The notes below the pieces were generated by a model, which was not told the DNA's origin, searched no databases, and saw only the letters and a list, made by a program, of their open reading frames with translations. A DNA stretch of 64,000 nucleotides from Haematobia irritans (taxonomy: Eukaryota > Arthropoda > Insecta > Diptera > Muscidae). The stretch's first letter is position 1, and every line of letters starts with the position of its first letter. The stretch is from assembly GCF_050003625.1 (NCBI RefSeq), contig NC_134398.1, positions 87,111,983 through 87,175,982 on the forward strand, given 5' to 3'. The position numbers were made by a program, and so were the translations under genes. This document shows positions 58,808 through 64,000 of this stretch, in pieces.

Positions 58808-59635
58808 ATTTTATTATATATATTATTGCTCAATTGAAAAAAAAAGATTGTTCTCGTGTATAAACATTTTGAAATAAAATAGAGACTTTGTAAAGATTGT
58901 ATAAAATTGGCACCAATATTTTAATACCGCTAAACTTAAGCAAAATCTTTATTTTATTTTGCTATTGAAAAAATTGGATTACGTCTTATTTTTTCAAATA
59001 TGTAGTGTAGTGTCAATTTTATCTCCCGCGAATATTTCGAAATACATATTCTGTATATTTTTCACTTCACGTCGGTTAGATTTGAACTGAATGGACTCTC
59101 AATGTGTACAATTCATTGCAAGCATTCATTTAAATATGCGGTAATTGTATCGATATAAGTCGATGTGTTTACACTAATCGAAAAAGTTTCGATATATTAA
59201 CGAAATGTGTAATTAAATGTGAGCCAATTAAACAAATTTGTCAATACAACGAAATTTGTCATTGTTCTGACAAATTTTCAGTTAATCAACGAAACGAAAC
59301 GAATATTTTCATTGTATTAATGAAAAAAGCGAAATAAAAGCCTTCATTTCCGTATTGGGGTTTTATTTCTTGGGGACAAAATTCCAGGAGCCAAATTGAC
59401 TGAACAGTTTTGATAAAACCAATTTTTTTGAGCTAGAAGTGGTCTTTAGTGCATTGGAAACAAGTGCATAATATTTTTAAAACTATCAATAAAGTTTTTC
59501 CAACTTCACCTTAAACTGAAGTTTTTTTCACAAAACTGCAACTGTGCCAATAGTTTTCAAGTAAAATCATTTTATTGGATTGATAAAAACCGATGTTCAG
59601 GTTTTGGGTACCTATTTATGAACTTCGCGAACCAT
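58808..59635. other. AT-rich sequence without recognised gene
   Basis: Contains 'acgaaatttgtcattgttctg' and 'tgaaaaaagcgaaataaaag' words similar to 57.2-57.6 kb, suggesting an unclassified repeat. No ORF of note. Confidence 0.3.
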
Positions 59636-60253
59636 TTTTATACCCTCCACCATAGGATAGGGGGTATATTAACTTTGTCATTCCGTTTGTAACACATCGA
59701 AATATTGCTCTAAGACCCCATAAAGTATATACGTTCTGGGTCGTGGTGAAATTCTAAGTCGATCTAAGCATGTCCGTCCGTCTGTCTGTTAAAATCACGC
59801 TAACTTCCGAATGAAACAAGCTAGCGGCTTGAAACTTGGCACAAGTAGTTGTTATTGATGTAGGTCGGATGGTATTGCAAATGGGCTATATCGGTCCACT
59901 TGTACGTATAGCCCCATATAAACGGACCCTCAGATTTGGCTTGCGGATCTTCTAAGAGAAGATCCGAAAGCCAATAACTATATATAGCCTATAACTATAT
60001 ATAGCCCACATATAAACCGATCTCCAGATTTGAACTCCGGAGCCTCTTGGAGGAGCAAAATTCATCTGATGCGGTTGAAATGTGGAACGTGGTGTTAGTA
60101 TGTGGTCTCTAACATCCATGCAAAAATTGGTGCACATCGGTTCACAGTTATATATAGCCCCCATATAAACCGATCCCCAGATTTTGTTTACGGAGCCTCT
60201 AAGAGAAGCAAATTTTATCCGATCCGGTTGAAATTTGGAACATGGTGTTAGTA

Positions 60254-61186
60254 AAGGGTGATTTGTTAAGAGCTTGATAACTTTTTTTAAAAAAAAAACG
60301 CATAAAATTTGCAAAATCTCATCGGTTCTTTATTTGAAACGTTAGATTGGTCCATGACATTTACTTTTTGAAGATAATTTCATTTAAATGTTGACCGCGG
60401 CTGCGTCTTAGGTGGTCCATTCGGAAAGTCCAATTTTGGGCAACTTTTTCGAGCATTTCGGCCGGAATAGCCCGAATTTCTTCGGAAATGTTGTCTTCCA
60501 AAGCTGGAATAGTTGCTGGCTTATTTCTGTAGACTTTAGACTTGACGTAGCCCCACAAAAAATAGTCTAAAGGCGTCAAATCGCATGATCTTGGTGGCCA
60601 ACTTACCGGTCCATTTCTTGAGATGAATTGTTCTCCGAAGTTTTCCCTCAAAATGGCCATAGAATCGCGAGCTGTGTGGCATGTAGCGCCATCTTGTTGA
60701 AACCACATGTCAACCAAGTTCAGTTCTTCCATTTTTGGCAACAAAAAGTTTGTTAGCATCGAACGATAGCGATCGCCATTCACCGTAACGTTGCGTCCAA
60801 CAGCATCTTTGAAAAAATACGGTCCAATGATTCCACCAGCGTACAAACCACACCAAACAGTGCATTTTTCGGGATGCATGGGCAGTTCTTGAACGGCTTC
60901 TGGTTGCTCTTCACTCCAAATGCGGCAATTTTGCTTATTTACGTAGCCATTCAACCAGAAATGAGCCTCATCGCTGAACAAAATTTGTCGATAAACACAT
61001 TTCGAACCGAACACTGATTTTGGTAATAAAATTCAATGATTTGCAAGCGTTGCTCGTTAGTAAGTCTATTCATGATGAAATGTCAAAGCATACTGAGCAT
61101 CTTTCTCTTTGACACCATGTCTGAAATCCCACGTGATCTGTCAAATACTAATGCATGAAAATCCTAACCTCAAAAGAATCACCCTT
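60254..61186 (-). mobile_element. DD41D transposon, copy 3 (933 bp), different internal deletion
   Basis: Perfect ends AAGGGTGATT/AATCACCCTT with TA at 60252-60253 and 61187-61188. Joining the flanks gives 'ggtgttagtatatggtctct', the exact uninterrupted unit seen elsewhere in family B. Bases ~60993-61050 differ from copies 1 and 2 and encode the authentic transposase N-terminus. Confidence 0.9.
60361..61073 (-). pseudogene. DD41D transposase, copy 3, deleted and frameshifted
   Basis: From ATG at 61073 it reads MNRLTNEQRLQIIEFYY, then NQCSVRNVF: the first helix of the N-terminal HTH, absent from copies 1 and 2. The deletion then joins out of frame to the catalytic domain, giving a stop after ~40 residues. 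The catalytic part (from YRQILFSDEAHF to the end) is open in another frame, with all three Asp, DYFLWGY and the C-terminus EIIFKK. Confidence 0.85.
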
Positions 61187-61862
61187 TATATGGTCTCTAA
61201 CAACCGTGCCAGAATTGGTGAGTATCGGCCCGTAATTATATAAAGCCCCATATAAAACCGTTCTCCAGATTTGACCTCCGGAGCGTAATTGTATATAGCC
61301 CCCATATAAACCGTTCTCCAGATTTGACCTCCGGAGCCTCTTGGAGGAGCAAAATTCATCCGATCCGGTTCAAATTTGGAACGTGGTGGTAGTATATGGC
61401 CGCTAACAACTATACAAAAATTGGTCCATATCGGTCTATAGTTATATAGCCGATCCCCAATCACACCAAAATTGGTCCATATCGGTTCATAATCATGGTT
61501 GCCACTCGAAGCAAAAATAATCTACCAAAATTTTATTTCTATAGACAATTTTGCCAAAATTTTTTTCTTTAAAAAAATTTTGTTAAAATTTTATTTCTAT
61601 AGAAAATTTTGTCAAAATTTTATTTCTATAGAAAATTTTGTCAAACTGAATTATATACGTATTTAATCGGTCTTTTTTAATTTAATATATACCACGTATA
61701 GACTTACTTACAATTTAGAAGATACCTTGCCATCGGCAAGCGTTACCGCAACTCAAGTAATTCGATTGTGGATGGCAGTGTTTAGAAGAAGTTTCTACGC
61801 AATCCATGGTGGAGGGTACATAAACTTCGGCCTGGCCGAACTTACGGCCGTATATACTTGTT

Positions 61863-64000
61863 ATATAGAATTTCTTTGTGTACATTTCATAAGTCCGGTA
61901 TGGCTTCGGCTGCTTTTTGTATTGGTGAAAAGCGGATGTCGAAAATGTTAATGGTTGAGCCTGAAAAATTACAGACAATTAAATCATCTAAAATAACAAA
62001 TAAAACAGTTTTGTAGAAAAGAAATTTCATTTTATATGTTGTTAAACAAAAAATGAATAAATTGTAAACTTACTCTACGAAATTAGTTTATGACCCATTA
62101 AAAAATTGAAAATTGTAGTCGTTTCTAATATTAAAGATGAATTTCCTACATTTGAAAAAAGAGTTAGAATTTGGATTTTCAACTAAGGAATAATATATTT
62201 CTTTATTTCACAATAATGCCAAACACTGACAAATCCAATAAAATGAAATTTGGACGAAGGGCCATTTTTCCTCTCAAAACATTTACTAATCTCTTGTGAG
62301 TTACTGCCATGGATGACCAATATTTACATCGGAATTTAGCATTCGAGGTATAAATGAATTGGAGTGTATAACCTACATATGAATCTATCTGATTGAAACC
62401 GAAATCAATAAAACTTATTTTAGGTATAAACACATACACACAAAATAAACACGAATACTATATATACATATACACTAAATACAGGCATATTTGAATTAAG
62501 TCAACTTAGATAATTAAGAACGAAATCAGACGATAAATCAAGAGAACTTAAAATAAAGCAAGATATAGAAGAGAAAATATATAAATAAATAAAATATATA
62601 TAGATATATATATATATAAACATAACAAAACGTGCTAGAAAAATAAAACACATCAGATATCAAATATGATAAATGTTCTTGACTGATTTAGCATCAGAGG
62701 AAATTGTTTAATTTGATGCAATAAATATTTAATCGAATCTCTGTATATAGATATTGAAAACAAAACTAAAAAAAACACGAAACATGAAATAAACCAAAAA
62801 AATAAAATCTACCAATAACTAGGAAAGTATCAATAAAAAATTCGATAATATGCAGTACGCTGGGCAATATTAAGAGACAATTAATGGAGGAGTTTATATT
62901 TGCCATTTCCCATGCGTTCGATGATTTTCTAGCTGATAAATTAAAATGGTGTCAAATGTTTAACATAAAGAATATTCGAAGAAAGTGATTAGTCGAAAAA
63001 CAACGTGAAGCATGGTTAAGCGACATATTCCCTTATGTGGATAAATCGCAATCGCAAGAACGTTGCGATGTCAATTTTATTTTTTATTTTTATAATCGCA
63101 AATTATAAAAATTTGGAGAAGTCAATTTTATTGCAAATAAAAACTAAAACGATTTTTTCTATTCTAACTCTTATAAAATTATAAACTATATGAACTACAA
63201 TATGTTTAGAGTTTAATTATGTATGGCGAAACTATTCACATATGTATTTTGCTTCCTAATATCTAAAAACCTAAGTTGAGTGAGTTAACCTTATTTTCAT
63301 GAAGCTTCGTTAGTGCAGGCTTACCAAACAAATTCTTGGGCCGTATTACGAATATAGCCAGTCAGAAACCTAACTTCGATTTTTTTCTCAATAAAAACTA
63401 ACTGGAGGGAAGATATCTGGTATTAACTTTTGGTTAACAGTTAAATCATAACGGAGTTACATGAAAATGACCCTGAATTTTATTGCATTCCGCTTATCGC
63501 AAAACATCTTGCATCACCAGGCATCTTGACAAGCAAGTCAGAATCTGGATAAATGATAAGCAATTCCTCGATTTATATTCATGTAAATATATGCAAATAA
63601 AGTGTAAACCCTGCCACGCCGGCTCATTGATGTTACTGCATTACATCGAATGTTATATTAGTATCAGACAATTATGTTATTTGTTTTATAGTTAAATACC
63701 ATAATATTGTTCATTCGTATATTTATACAACATAGTAAATTTAAGTAGGACTTAGTTCTTAAGATGGTGTTGTAATTCAAATCTAATTAAATTGAAACTT
63801 GTGTCAATAATTGAATCTGAATGTGTATTCCAAGTACACAGTTTTGGATTCGAAATATCAATTCTCCACAAAGTGTCAATTTTAAAATGCCAATTTTGCT
63901 AAACGTGTCAATAGATCCCCACTCCCTCCCCCTCCCATAACGACATGGTCCACCCCATGGTGTTTCTGTTTTTCTTAGTGTCCAGTGGCCTCTGACCGTT
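61863..64000. other. Downstream AT-rich DNA, no gene recognised
   Basis: 62440-62830 is very A/T-rich with several AATAAA words and a short (TA)n, compatible with a 3' flank but not diagnostic. 63480-63700 and later contain no ORF with coding character. No repeat ends were identified. Confidence 0.35.

Larger units (their letters stand above)
59636..61862 (-). repeat. Array repeat family B, copy 4, interrupted by DD41D
   Basis: Starts TATACCCTCCACCATAGG and the TTTGTCATTCCGTTTGTAAC, CATGTCCGTCCGTCTG modules. Several ~155-bp units follow, then (61528-61647) the AAAATTTTGTC tandem repeat. It ends CCATGGTGGAGGGTACATAA and GGCCTGGCCGAACTTACGG. This is the best-preserved family B copy. Confidence 0.8.

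Overview
The window is AT-rich nuclear DNA of a higher fly, probably a calyptrate (house-fly or stable-fly type). The evidence is small spliced exons with GT-AG junctions, a Dscam-family gene, Tc1/mariner and hAT transposons, and the abundant 'GGGGGCTATA' repeat arrays typical of such genomes. The only host gene recognised is the 3' end of a Dscam-like cell-adhesion receptor on the + strand. Almost everything else is transposable-element (TE) sequence in or around its introns, much of it nested.

Layout. 1-17.8 kb: upstream intron, holding a dead Helitron helicase, several TIR elements, a LINE RNase H remnant, a DD41D transposon, a hAT remnant, a 1.6-kb satellite-like array and a DD37E transposon that carries a solo LTR and ends 89 bp before an exon. 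17.845-20.571 kb: six clustered Dscam exons encoding FNIII-5, FNIII-6, the transmembrane helix and cytoplasmic tail, with introns of 65-302 bp and consistent phases. The sixth exon ends in its own stop codon with an AATAAA downstream. 20.6-56.0 kb: a ~35-kb intron filled with nested TEs, including a LINE with a 13-bp target duplication and a 2A-like motif, three hAT-type nests, and a stack at 47.1-52.9 kb. 56.013-56.835 kb: a further open cytoplasmic-type exon ending in a stop, most simply an alternative long C-terminus. 56.8-64 kb: downstream DNA with more TIR elements and a third DD41D copy inside an array.

Working picture: the receptor could be made with two cytoplasmic tails, a short one ending at 20571 and a long one formed by splicing from an internal donor (GT at 20487) to the distant exon through a tandem NAGNAG acceptor. 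The best mobile-element stories are three internally deleted DD41D transposons with two different deletions that both keep the catalytic triad and lose the DNA-binding part; a LINE with a G-I-E-E-N-P-G-P motif before a PHD-like finger; and a TIR element carrying two tRNA-like modules in opposite orientation. All boundaries were read by eye; names of unclassified repeats (A-L) are local labels only.
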